DNA from: Cohnella pontilimi
GTDB taxonomy: Bacteria; Bacillota; Bacilli; Paenibacillales; Paenibacillaceae
Direction: 5' to 3'
DNA length: 64,000 bases
Assembly (NCBI RefSeq): GCF_005049045.1
Contig: NZ_SUPK01000005.1
Location: 310,001 to 374,000, forward strand
Shown: in pieces, positions 1-6,817 of the stretch
Position numbering within the stretch: position 1 is the first letter of the stretch
Layout: every line of letters begins with the position of its first letter
Notes under the pieces: model-generated
Told to the model about the DNA's origin: nothing
Databases searched by the model: none
Seen by the model: the letters and a program-made list of their open reading frames with translations, nothing else
Translations under genes and position numbers: made by a program

Positions 1-744
1 ATCAACGAGCGTTTTCAATCGAATGTGGATTCTGCGACTTCCTTTCTCGAATTCAACGATACGCTGATGTCCCAGATCAGCGATGTTTTGAAACGCGCCA
101 AGGAACTCGCAGTACAGGGTTCAACCGGAACCAATCCCGACGTCGCGCTCGAAAACATTTCAAAAGAGATGCAGCAGTTGAAACAACAGCTGGTGGATAT
201 CTCGAACAGCCAGCTGAAAGGGAAATATGTGTTTAACGGTCAATTCACAGATAAGCCGCCTTTCGATCCGACCAATCCGATAGCTTCCATCACCGACAAT
301 GGTAATCTGGATTACATTATCAACTCAGGCATTACCATGACCGTTAATTTAAGCGGTAACGAGGTGTTCGGCTATCCGCCTCCAGGTATACCTGCACCCA
401 AAAACGAGAGTGACAATGCATTCGTCGTTCTTGATAACTTAATTGCCAATTTACAAGCGCCTAACTATGCAGGTGTACGTGCACAAATTCCATTGCTTGA
501 GTCCAGATTGGATAAAGTGTTGACTCAGCAGGCGGAAGTTGGAGCTAGAACGAACCGGCTGCAGTTAGTCGAGGGCCGATTGAAGGATTTAAGCATTAAC
601 TTGGAATCTCTGCAATCCAAGACCGAAGATGCGGATTTTGAACAATTGATCATCCAATCCAAAGTGAACGAAAGTGTTTATCAAGCATCACTAGCTGTGG
701 GTTCCAAAATTATCGCGCCGACACTGGTTGATTTCCTGAGATAA
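1..744 (+). CDS. flgL: Flagellar hook-filament junction protein FlgL (5' end missing)
   Basis: FlgL (HAP3) joins the hook and HAP1 to the flagellin filament outside the cell. The reading frame is open from base 1, so the N-terminus lies outside the window; 247 residues remain. The visible protein has the flagellin-like N-terminal helical region (segment NDTLMSQISDVLKRAKELAVQ), the motif KGKYVFNG typical of FlgL, and a C-terminal flagellin-type helix ending LVDFLR. A GTG at base 25 could be mistaken for a start, but the frame upstream still reads as FlgL. A DUF6470 gene follows after 21 bases and then fliW and csrA, the usual Bacillales order. Seen: frame and motifs. Known: role in the FlgL family. 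Confidence 0.93.
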   Translation: MNERFQSNVDSATSFLEFNDTLMSQISDVLKRAKELAVQGSTGTNPDVALENISKEMQQLKQQLVDISNSQLKGKYVFNGQFTDKPPFDPTNPIASITDNGNLDYIINSGITMTVNLSGNEVFGYPPPGIPAPKNESDNAFVVLDNLIANLQAPNYAGVRAQIPLLESRLDKVLTQQAEVGARTNRLQLVEGRLKDLSINLESLQSKTEDADFEQLIIQSKVNESVYQASLAVGSKIIAPTLVDFLR

Positions 745-765
745 CAGGCGTGAGGTGAATCGGCT

Positions 766-1332
766 ATGATTTCTCAAATATCCATCCATTCGCAAAGAGG
801 AATGATCGGCATTGAGTCACAGCCGGGACGTTACGAGATCACAAGTAAGCCGGCAGAAATTCGTGCCGAAACCCACCCGCCGGTCATGACCGCGGATAAC
901 GGACCTGGTGAACTCGTCATCGATCAGAGCCGAACATGGGACGCATTGAACGGCGGAAAGCCGGAGGCATTCAACCAACGGTATTATTCGCAATTTAAAA
1001 ACATTGGGTACCAGAATATCGAGAATATTGTCGAAAAAGGTAATCGAATGGGCGATCTGAGAGTGAAGGGGAATCCAATTGCGCAAATTGCCCTTGAGGA
1101 ATACGTCAAAGGTCCACCCGCTTTGCAAATATTCGGTTTCGCTTCACCCGACAATGTCGACATCAGCTTTATTCCAAGAAAATTAAACTTGCAGGTCGAG
1201 CCGGGAAGCATTCGTGTGGATATCCAGACCCATTCTCCGGACATCCAATTTCAGAGAGGCGCAGTGAAGGTTTACATGGCGCAGTATCCCAGCGTGACCA
1301 TTACGCCCCCTACCATTGATATCATGACGTGA
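766..1332 (+). CDS. DUF6470 family protein of the flagellar cluster
   Basis: 188-residue protein of the DUF6470 (YviE-like) family, which regularly sits between flgL and fliW in Bacillales. Its function is unknown. The ATG start has a GAGGTGA ribosome site about eight bases upstream and lies 21 bases after flgL. The sequence has no signal peptide or membrane segment. The C-terminal half alternates short beta-strand-like stretches (for example PGSIRVDIQTHSPDIQF). Position suggests co-expression with flgL and fliW; any role in filament assembly or FliW control is inference. Confidence 0.8.
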   Translation: MISQISIHSQRGMIGIESQPGRYEITSKPAEIRAETHPPVMTADNGPGELVIDQSRTWDALNGGKPEAFNQRYYSQFKNIGYQNIENIVEKGNRMGDLRVKGNPIAQIALEEYVKGPPALQIFGFASPDNVDISFIPRKLNLQVEPGSIRVDIQTHSPDIQFQRGAVKVYMAQYPSVTITPPTIDIMT

Positions 1333-1335
1333 GTT

Positions 1336-1376
1336 TTAATAGCTATAGGCGAGTATGTGCGCTCTATAGCTATTAA
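1336..1376 (+). other. Strong hairpin between DUF6470 gene and fliW
   Basis: A perfect 13-bp inverted repeat (TTAATAGCTATAG at 1336-1348 and its complement at 1364-1376) surrounds a 15-base loop just after the DUF6470 stop codon. It has no run of T on the + strand, so it is not a standard intrinsic terminator. It could be a leaky attenuator, an mRNA-processing or stability element, or a protein-binding dyad. Confidence 0.55.
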
Positions 1377-1402
1377 TATTTACACCTGCTGGAGGAGATC
1401 TC

Positions 1403-1840
1403 ATGAAGTTCAATACCGTACGATTCGGTGAAATAGAAGTTCTAGACGAACAAATTTTCCATTTCAACAAAGGCATTCCCGGATACGAACAACTGCAATT
1501 GTACACGCTTATAACGGTTGATGAACATGCGCCATTTGCTTATCTGCAGTCGGTTGAAGATGGAAATTTGGCCTTTATCGTCATCGATCCTTTTGAATTT
1601 TTTTCGGATTACGAATTTGAACTGCCGGAAGCTGCGAAGGAAGAATTGAAACTTGAGTCTCCGGAGCATGCCGCCGTGCGCACAATTGTAGCCATTAAAG
1701 ATAAATTGGAACAAGCGACGACAAATCTGGTTGCGCCAATCGTGATCAATCGTTCCAATCGAAGAGGAAAACAAGTTGTACTGGCTAAATCAAGCTATAC
1801 CACCAGGTGCCGGTTGTTTGCGGATGATACGGTGAAATAG
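1403..1840 (+). CDS. fliW: Flagellar assembly factor FliW
   Basis: FliW (145 residues, normal length) binds cytoplasmic flagellin and, when free, binds CsrA allosterically to relieve translational repression of flagellin mRNA. Family features seen: the N-terminal FGEIEVLDEQIFHFNKGIPG segment, a central FAYLQSVEDGNLAFIVIDPF block and the C-terminal NLVAPIVINRSNRRGKQVVL block. The ATG start has a GGAGGAG ribosome site five bases upstream. csrA begins 16 bases after its stop, so the antagonist pair is co-transcribed. Its targets, two flagellin genes, follow directly. Confidence 0.95.
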   Translation: MKFNTVRFGEIEVLDEQIFHFNKGIPGYEQLQLYTLITVDEHAPFAYLQSVEDGNLAFIVIDPFEFFSDYEFELPEAAKEELKLESPEHAAVRTIVAIKDKLEQATTNLVAPIVINRSNRRGKQVVLAKSSYTTRCRLFADDTVK

Positions 1841-1856
1841 AAAGGAAGGATCGAAA

Positions 1857-2084
1857 TTGCTGGTACTTTCTCGAAAAATAGGCGAAGCCGTTGTCATCCA
1901 GGGCCAAATAGAGATCACCATTCTTGCAGTCGACGGCGAAACCGTAAAGGTAGGCATTAGTGCGCCGCGGGATATTGAAGTCTTGCGGAAAGAGCTGATC
2001 GATTCCGTTACCGCGACCAATCAGGAAGCAGCGAACCCGGAAATCGAGTTGATTCATAAATTGATCGAAAAAACAAAGAGTTAA
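1857..2084 (+). CDS. csrA: Translational regulator CsrA
   Basis: CsrA is a small homodimeric RNA-binding protein that recognises GGA in hairpin loops and blocks ribosome access to flagellin mRNA. The 75-residue product begins MLVLSRKIGEAVVIQG, the invariant CsrA N-terminus, and contains the VKVGISAPRDIEVLR core strand and binding region. The start is TTG, set by an AAGGAAGG ribosome site at 1842-1849; no ATG start is possible without losing the conserved N-terminus. Both flagellin leaders downstream carry matching CsrA sites. Confidence 0.95.
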   Translation: MLVLSRKIGEAVVIQGQIEITILAVDGETVKVGISAPRDIEVLRKELIDSVTATNQEAANPEIELIHKLIEKTKS

Positions 2085-2096
2085 GGAAAATTGTTC

Positions 2097-2123
2097 TCAC
2101 ATTTTTGATCATTAAGCCGATAT
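2097..2123 (+). promoter_or_regulatory. SigD-type promoter of flagellin copy 1 (weak -35)
   Basis: GCCGATAT at 2116-2123 is an exact match to the SigD (sigma-28) -10 element. The -35 position 15 bases upstream reads TCAC instead of TAAA, so this promoter is probably weaker than that of the second copy, or has drifted. Confidence 0.7.
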
Positions 2124-2132
2124 AGTAATTGA

Positions 2133-2204
2133 GCAGGTCTCGTACGGCCGAACGAAACCTGCAAAAAATCCACACGGATGTGGATGAACTTTATTTCAAG
2201 GAGG
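2133..2204 (+). promoter_or_regulatory. Flagellin-1 leader: 5' hairpin, CsrA hairpin and CsrA/ribosome site
   Basis: Hairpin 1 pairs GCAGGT (2133-2138) with ACCTGC (2157-2162). Hairpin 2 pairs ATCCAC (2168-2173) with GTGGAT (2180-2185) and presents GGA in the loop; its CACACGGATGTG core matches the CsrA consensus closely. The Shine-Dalgarno AAGGAGG at 2198-2204 holds a second GGA. This two-site layout matches the known Bacillus hag leader, where CsrA bridges both sites. Confidence 0.75.
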
Positions 2205-2212
2205 AAATTTAC

Positions 2213-2980
2213 ATGCGCATTAACCACAACATTTCAGCAGTAAACACGCACCGTAACATGGGCCTGAATACGACGGCTGCTGGCAAGAGCATGGAAAAGC
2301 TCTCTTCCGGCCTTCGCATCAACCGTGCGGCAGACGACGCAGCAGGCTTGGCAGTTTCTGAAAAGATGCGTGGACAAATCCGCGGTCTGGAAATGGCTCA
2401 GCGTAACGTGCAAGACGGTATCTCTTACGTTCAAACGGCTGAAGGCGCGATGAACGAAGTGAGCTCGATGCTCTCCCGTATGAAAGAGCTGAAAGTTCAA
2501 CAAGCTAACGGAACCTATTCGGCCGGCGACAAAACGAACATCAGCACCGAACTGGATGATTTGGGCTCCCAAATCGACAGCATCATTGGTAACACCGCGT
2601 TTAATGGCGTAAACATCACCACCGGCGCTACGATTCAAATCGATGACGGCAGCCAAACCATCGCAATCGCGGGAGTTGCGACAACCGGTATCGTTGGCTT
2701 GGACAGCTCAGTGAGTTTGGCTGACGTCGAGACTGCCATCACCAATACTTCGACTCAACGCGCTATTCTCGGTGCGAAGCAGAATCGCCTTGAGTACACT
2801 TCTAATAACTTGGGCACGACGGTTGAGAACCTGACTGCAGCTGAATCCCGTATTCGCGATACGGATATGGCCAAGGAAATGGTTAACCTCACGAAGAACA
2901 ACATCTTGCTGCAAGCTTCGCAAGCGATGCTTGCTCAAGCCAACTCCCAGCCGCAGGGCGTTCTGTCCTTGCTCCGCTAA
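2213..2980 (+). CDS. hag: Flagellin, copy 1
   Basis: Main filament subunit, exported through the flagellar type III path. The 255-residue protein is a short D0/D1 flagellin: conserved N-terminus MRINHNISAVNTHRNM, LSSGLRINRAADDAAGLAVS block, a small variable middle (about residues 120-190), and a C-terminus ending SQPQGVLSLLR. The frame stays open upstream to 2129, but the start is the ATG after AAGGAGG because that gives the canonical N-terminus. It is identical to copy 2 for about the first 118 residues and the last 70, and differs only in the middle. Likely regulation: SigD transcription and CsrA repression. The neighbouring glycosylation island suggests it is glycosylated (inference). Confidence 0.96.
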   Translation: MRINHNISAVNTHRNMGLNTTAAGKSMEKLSSGLRINRAADDAAGLAVSEKMRGQIRGLEMAQRNVQDGISYVQTAEGAMNEVSSMLSRMKELKVQQANGTYSAGDKTNISTELDDLGSQIDSIIGNTAFNGVNITTGATIQIDDGSQTIAIAGVATTGIVGLDSSVSLADVETAITNTSTQRAILGAKQNRLEYTSNNLGTTVENLTAAESRIRDTDMAKEMVNLTKNNILLQASQAMLAQANSQPQGVLSLLR

Positions 2981-2999
2981 TCGTTGGAACAAATATCTC

Positions 3000-3036
3000 G
3001 GAGGCTTGGGTTTATCCCAGGTCTCCTTGTTTTTTG
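3000..3036 (+). terminator. Intrinsic terminator after flagellin copy 1
   Basis: An 11-bp stem (GGAGGCTTGGG with CCCAGGTCTCC, two G-U pairs) around loop TTTAT is followed by TTGTTTTTT. The two flagellin genes are therefore probably transcribed separately. Confidence 0.85.
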
Positions 3037-3055
3037 CAAGAAATAAATGAAACTA

Positions 3056-3082
3056 TAAAGCTTTTGAATAATTAGCCGATAT
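3056..3082 (+). promoter_or_regulatory. SigD promoter of flagellin copy 2
   Basis: TAAA at 3056-3059, a 15-base spacer and GCCGATAT at 3075-3082 give a full match to the SigD consensus. The leader length to the start codon is about the same as for copy 1. Confidence 0.88.
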
Positions 3083-3091
3083 AAAGATGTA

Positions 3092-3164
3092 GCAGGTTCC
3101 GGGCGGCCGAACGAAACCTGCAAAAAATCCACACGGATGTGGATGAACCTTATTTCAAGGAGGA
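3092..3164 (+). promoter_or_regulatory. Flagellin-2 leader: 5' hairpin, CsrA hairpin and CsrA/ribosome site
   Basis: Same layout as copy 1: hairpin GCAGGT...ACCTGC (3092-3121), CsrA hairpin ATCCAC-ACGGAT-GTGGAT (3127-3144) with GGA in the loop, then AAGGAGG just before the start. Bases inside hairpin 1 differ from copy 1 while pairing is kept, which supports a selected RNA structure. Confidence 0.75.
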
Positions 3165-3173
3165 AATTTACTC

Positions 3174-3941
3174 ATGCGCATTAACCACAACATTTCTGCA
3201 GTAAACACGCACCGTAACATGGGCCTGAATACGACGGCTGCTGGAAAGAGCATGGAAAAGCTCTCTTCCGGCCTTCGCATCAACCGTGCGGCAGACGACG
3301 CAGCAGGCTTGGCAGTTTCTGAAAAGATGCGTGGACAAATCCGCGGCCTGGAAATGGCTCAGCGTAACGTGCAAGACGGTATCTCTTACGTTCAAACGGC
3401 TGAAGGCGCGATGAACGAAGTAAGCTCGATGCTCTCCCGTATGAAAGAGCTGAAAGTTCAACAAGCTAACGGAACCTATTCGGCCGGCGACAAAACGAAC
3501 ATCAGCACCGAGCTGGATGATCTCGGCGCGCAAATTGACAGCATTATCAGCAATACGACTTTTAACGGCGTAAACATTACGGCCGGCGCTACGATTCAAA
3601 TCGATGACGGTACTCAAACGATTGCGATTGCAGGGATTTCCACTACCGGAATCGTGAGTCTGAGCAGCGGGTCGGCATTGACAGCAGTTGAGAATGCAAT
3701 TGATCGCACATCCACAGAACGTGCAATCCTCGGTGCGAAGCAAAACCGTCTGGAATACACCTCCAACAACCTGGGCACGACAGTAGAGAACCTGACCGCA
3801 GCCGAATCCCGTATCCGCGATACGGACATGGCGAAAGAAATGGTTAACCTCACGAAGAACAACATCTTGCTGCAAGCTTCGCAGGCGATGCTTGCTCAAG
3901 CCAACTCCCAACCGCAGGGCGTGCTTTCCTTGTTGCGTTAA
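3174..3941 (+). CDS. hag: Flagellin, copy 2
   Basis: 255-residue D0/D1 flagellin, the same length as copy 1. The N-terminal about 118 residues and the C-terminal 70 are identical to copy 1. Differences cluster in the middle, for example ISNTTFNGVNITAG against IGNTAFNGVNITTG, and more strongly around residues 170-188. The ATG start follows AAGGAGG. It has its own full SigD promoter, CsrA leader and terminator, so it is a complete transcription unit and probably the major flagellin (inference from promoter quality). The pattern fits recent duplication or gene conversion that keeps the ends identical. Confidence 0.96.
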   Translation: MRINHNISAVNTHRNMGLNTTAAGKSMEKLSSGLRINRAADDAAGLAVSEKMRGQIRGLEMAQRNVQDGISYVQTAEGAMNEVSSMLSRMKELKVQQANGTYSAGDKTNISTELDDLGAQIDSIISNTTFNGVNITAGATIQIDDGTQTIAIAGISTTGIVSLSSGSALTAVENAIDRTSTERAILGAKQNRLEYTSNNLGTTVENLTAAESRIRDTDMAKEMVNLTKNNILLQASQAMLAQANSQPQGVLSLLR

Positions 3942-3960
3942 TCGTTGGAATGATCGTTTC

Positions 3961-3993
3961 AGAGACCTTAGCTCAGCTAAGGTCTCTTTTTGT
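3961..3993 (+). terminator. Intrinsic terminator after flagellin copy 2
   Basis: Perfect inverted repeat of AGAGACCTTAGCT with its complement, separated by a single C at the dyad centre (in RNA the innermost bases would form the loop), followed by TTTTTGTTTT. Confidence 0.9.
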
Positions 3994-4000
3994 TTTGTAC

Positions 4001-4028
4001 TAAATTTTATAAAGGCGATCGTCGATAT
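4001..4028 (+). promoter_or_regulatory. SigD-type promoter before flaG
   Basis: TAAA at 4001-4004, a 16-base spacer and GTCGATAT at 4021-4028 match the SigD pattern with one change in the -10. It would drive flaG-fliD-fliS-fliT as a late flagellar operon. Confidence 0.65.
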
Positions 4029-4060
4029 AAAAGGTATGAAGCCAAAGGGCGGTGTGTCAG

Positions 4061-4456
4061 ATGAACGTTCAGTCGGGCAATAACGTTACGCAAGCGCAAT
4101 TCCAACAGACACCTATGATCAGAACCGGTCCTCAAACGAATGGTTCCGTTACCGCGAATTCAGCAGTCAAGCTGGTTCATACAGGCAAAGAGATGCAGAA
4201 TGCGGAATTGCAAGGAGTTAAAATCTCCATCGGCGAGGAACAGTTGATTAAAGCGATTGATCGGGCGATCAAGGCGTTGGAAGGCCCGACGACGTCGTTT
4301 GAAATGAAAATGCATGAAAAAACAAATACGGTAGTCGTCAAAGTGTTCAACAAAGACACGGGGGAATTGATTCGTGAAATTCCGCCGGAGAAAACGTTGG
4401 ATCTGGTCGTGAAGATGATGGAATTCGCCGGCATATTGATCGACGAGAAAGTATAA
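4061..4456 (+). CDS. flaG: FlaG family flagellar protein
   Basis: 131-residue FlaG-family protein; members influence filament length, but the mechanism is unclear. The C-terminal two-thirds carries the family pattern: LIKAIDRAIKALEGPTTSFE, then VVVKVFNKDTGELIREIPPE and LVVKMMEFAGILIDEKV. The N-terminal 40 residues are low-complexity and Gln/Asn/Thr-rich. I chose ATG 4061 over the GTG at 4052 because GGGCGGTG then lies at ribosome-site distance. fliD starts 15 bases after its stop. Confidence 0.88.
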   Translation: MNVQSGNNVTQAQFQQTPMIRTGPQTNGSVTANSAVKLVHTGKEMQNAELQGVKISIGEEQLIKAIDRAIKALEGPTTSFEMKMHEKTNTVVVKVFNKDTGELIREIPPEKTLDLVVKMMEFAGILIDEKV

Positions 4457-4471
4457 GCGGGAGGCGATAAC

Positions 4472-5986
4472 ATGAGAATTTCAGGATTTGTTTCCGGTAT
4501 GGACATTGACGCGATGGTCAAAGAAATGATGAAAGCCAAAAGAATTCCTCTGGATAAGCTGAACCAGCAAAAAACCACACTTGAGTGGCAGCGTGATCAG
4601 TACAGGGATATCAATACGAAGCTCGTCGATTTTAGAAACAATAAACTGTTTAATTATGGTTTGGAAAGCAACCTCAATGCCAAACAGGCTAACATTACGG
4701 GCAATACTTCGGCCGTCAGCGCTAAAGCGCTGCCCGGAGCATTATCGGGAACGATGACAGTTGACGTCTCAGTTGTCGCAACCGCCGCATACGCCAGAAC
4801 GGGTGCTACCCAGACTACGACAGCGATCGACGGGAGCCAGACGTTGGATGCTCTCGGTTTCACCCCGACAGCGGCTGGAGCGGTGGATGCCAGCGGAAAC
4901 TTCAATATCACGATGAACGGCTTTAATATCGTCGTAAATAAAAATGATACGCTTCGAACGGCGATCGGTAAGATCAACGCAGATACACGAGTACAATCAA
5001 ACGTTTTTCTCGACGAAGCTTCAGGTAAAATGTCCGTAACGAAAAAATTAACCGGATCCGCAGCGACAGTCGACGTGTCGGATGCCTTTTTCAGCCGGTT
5101 TAAACTAACGGATACTGCGCCGGGTGTAGACGCTAAAGTTGCAATTAATGGAATCACGACCACGCAAAGTAACAATACCTTCACCGTTAATGGTGTGGAG
5201 CTTACCGTCAATGCGAAATCTCTCGGGTCAATCTCGACGGTGAATGTCGGCACCGATACAAATAAAATCCTAGATACCATCAAGTCTTTTATATCGGATT
5301 ATAACAGCTTGCTGGATACGATAAATGGAAAATTGAACGAAGAGCGTTTCCGTAAATACACTCCATTGACGGCCGATCAAAAGACAGCGATGAAAGATAA
5401 CGAGATCGCCTTGTGGGAAGAAAAAGCCAAAAGCGGTCTTTTGAGCCGAGACAGCACACTTTCGAAATTGGTCAATGATGCACGGCTTGCAGGCGTTACT
5501 GATGTAACCATAAACAGCAAGCAAGTAAATATGGTCTCATACGGTATCACAACTGGGCCTTGGCAGGATCGCGGCAAACTTGTCATCCAAGATGAGGCCA
5601 AATTGCGTGCCGCAATCGAAGCAAACCCCGATGAAGTGCTCAGTTACTTCACTCAACCGACGAAACAGACGGATGCGTCTTTAAAAATTCAACCGACCAA
5701 CCCGGATAACGGCTTGTTTAACCGTTTATCGGACGTTATGATGGCGGCTTTGAATGAATTGTCGGCCAAAGCGGGCACAAATCGTTATAGTACCGACAAA
5801 AGCATTCCCTTTAAAGTGGACAGCACGATGGGCGAATTGCTCAAATCACTCGATAGGCGCATAGATGACGAAAATTCCAGAATGACGATGTTGGAAACAA
5901 GATATTATAAGCAATTTACCGCAATGGAAACCGCAATGAACCGATACCAATCGCAATCCAGCAGCTTATTCGGAGCGACGCAATAA
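4472..5986 (+). CDS. fliD: Flagellar filament cap protein FliD (HAP2)
   Basis: FliD forms the cap at the filament tip and folds arriving flagellin subunits outside the cell. The 504-residue protein starts MRISGFVSGMDIDAMVKEMM, the standard FliD N-terminus, followed by a coiled-coil segment (LDKLNQQKTTLEWQRDQYRD). The C-terminal domain ends with a long helical stretch including LETRYYKQFTAMETAMNRYQ, diagnostic of FliD. The ATG start has GGGAGG upstream. It lies between flaG and fliS, the usual operon order, and its length is typical. Confidence 0.95.
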   Translation: MRISGFVSGMDIDAMVKEMMKAKRIPLDKLNQQKTTLEWQRDQYRDINTKLVDFRNNKLFNYGLESNLNAKQANITGNTSAVSAKALPGALSGTMTVDVSVVATAAYARTGATQTTTAIDGSQTLDALGFTPTAAGAVDASGNFNITMNGFNIVVNKNDTLRTAIGKINADTRVQSNVFLDEASGKMSVTKKLTGSAATVDVSDAFFSRFKLTDTAPGVDAKVAINGITTTQSNNTFTVNGVELTVNAKSLGSISTVNVGTDTNKILDTIKSFISDYNSLLDTINGKLNEERFRKYTPLTADQKTAMKDNEIALWEEKAKSGLLSRDSTLSKLVNDARLAGVTDVTINSKQVNMVSYGITTGPWQDRGKLVIQDEAKLRAAIEANPDEVLSYFTQPTKQTDASLKIQPTNPDNGLFNRLSDVMMAALNELSAKAGTNRYSTDKSIPFKVDSTMGELLKSLDRRIDDENSRMTMLETRYYKQFTAMETAMNRYQSQSSSLFGATQ

Positions 5987-6000
5987 GAGGAGTGAACAGA

Positions 6001-6405
6001 ATGATTTACAGCCCGCTTCAGAAATATCAGCAATCCTCCGTACAAACTGCTTCGCCAGCCCAGCTGGTGCTGATGCTCTATGAAGGTGCCATCCGGTTTG
6101 TGAAACACGCGATTGATGGCATAGACAACCGGGATATTGAGAAAGCCAATACGAACTTCATCAAGGCTCAGCGGATTATCAATGAATTGACTGCCTCTCT
6201 GGATTATCAGTATCCGATATCGACCGATTTGGCCAGAATCTATGAATATATGACGCATCAACTGATCCAGGCGAACACCAAAAAATCGAAACAGCCTGCC
6301 GTTGAAGTTCTGTCTTATTTGATGGAGTTGAAAGAGGCTTGGTCTCAAGCGGCTAAGCCCCAGCCCCAGACTCAAACCGTCAGCAAGGAAACCGGTCATG
6401 GATGA
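6001..6405 (+). CDS. fliS: Flagellin export chaperone FliS
   Basis: FliS wraps the C-terminus of flagellin in the cytoplasm to stop early polymerisation and delivers it to the export gate. The 134-residue protein has the family core YQQSSVQTASPAQLVLMLYE near the N-terminus and IINELTASLDYQYPISTDLA in the middle. ATG 6001 is preferred over GTG 5992 because AAGAGGAG then has proper spacing. The C-terminal tail (QAAKPQPQTQTVSKETG) is polar. The last bases overlap the fliT-like start by 8 bp, indicating coupled translation. Confidence 0.94.
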   Translation: MIYSPLQKYQQSSVQTASPAQLVLMLYEGAIRFVKHAIDGIDNRDIEKANTNFIKAQRIINELTASLDYQYPISTDLARIYEYMTHQLIQANTKKSKQPAVEVLSYLMELKEAWSQAAKPQPQTQTVSKETGHG

Positions 6406-6724
6406 ACTTCTGAAGCTTGTCTTAGCCGAGTCCCAATCTCTCGGTACGTTGGATGCGTCAGCTGATTATGAACGGTATGAAAAACTTGTGGATCTTCGCC
6501 AATCTCTTACCGAAGCGATAGAATTGGCAAGCGGCGTAACACCGGAGCAAAAGAAAATGATTCAAGAGATTTTACGAAATGATGCGGTCATTTTACAGCA
6601 TATGCAGAGTTTAAAAGATCAGGCGGCGGAAGGATTAACCCTTCTGCAAGCTGCGAAGAAACAAAAATCCGCTTATCAACTTACCGACTATTCCGACAGC
6701 TTTATGTTCGACAGGAAACAATAA
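6398..6724 (+). CDS. fliT: FliT-like flagellar protein
   Basis: 108-residue, largely helical, charged protein overlapping fliS by 8 bp. In Bacillales this position holds FliT, the chaperone for FliD. Visible features: MDELLKLVLAESQSL start, a YEKLVDLRQSLTEAIELASG helix and long helices in the C-terminal half. Sequence motifs are weak, so the call leans on position, size and helical nature. The operon ends 23 bases later at a clear terminator. Confidence 0.7.
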   Translation: MDELLKLVLAESQSLGTLDASADYERYEKLVDLRQSLTEAIELASGVTPEQKKMIQEILRNDAVILQHMQSLKDQAAEGLTLLQAAKKQKSAYQLTDYSDSFMFDRKQ

Positions 6725-6746
6725 ATTACATCGATCAAGCGTGAAG

Positions 6747-6790
6747 AAACGCGACTGATTTGAGGTTGTGTATAGTCGCGTTTATTTCAT
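6747..6790 (+). terminator. Terminator after fliT-like gene
   Basis: Perfect 10-bp stem AAACGCGACT / AGTCGCGTTT with a 17-base loop, followed by ATTTCATTTT. It separates the late flagellar operon from the glycosylation island. Confidence 0.75.
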
Positions 6791-6817
6791 TTTAAGAGCA
6801 TATTTGGAGGAATAGCG

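Noticed and set aside
3892..4083. 63-codon frame between flagellin 2 and flaG
   Set aside because: It overlaps the flagellin end, a terminator and a promoter, with no ribosome site or conserved features.
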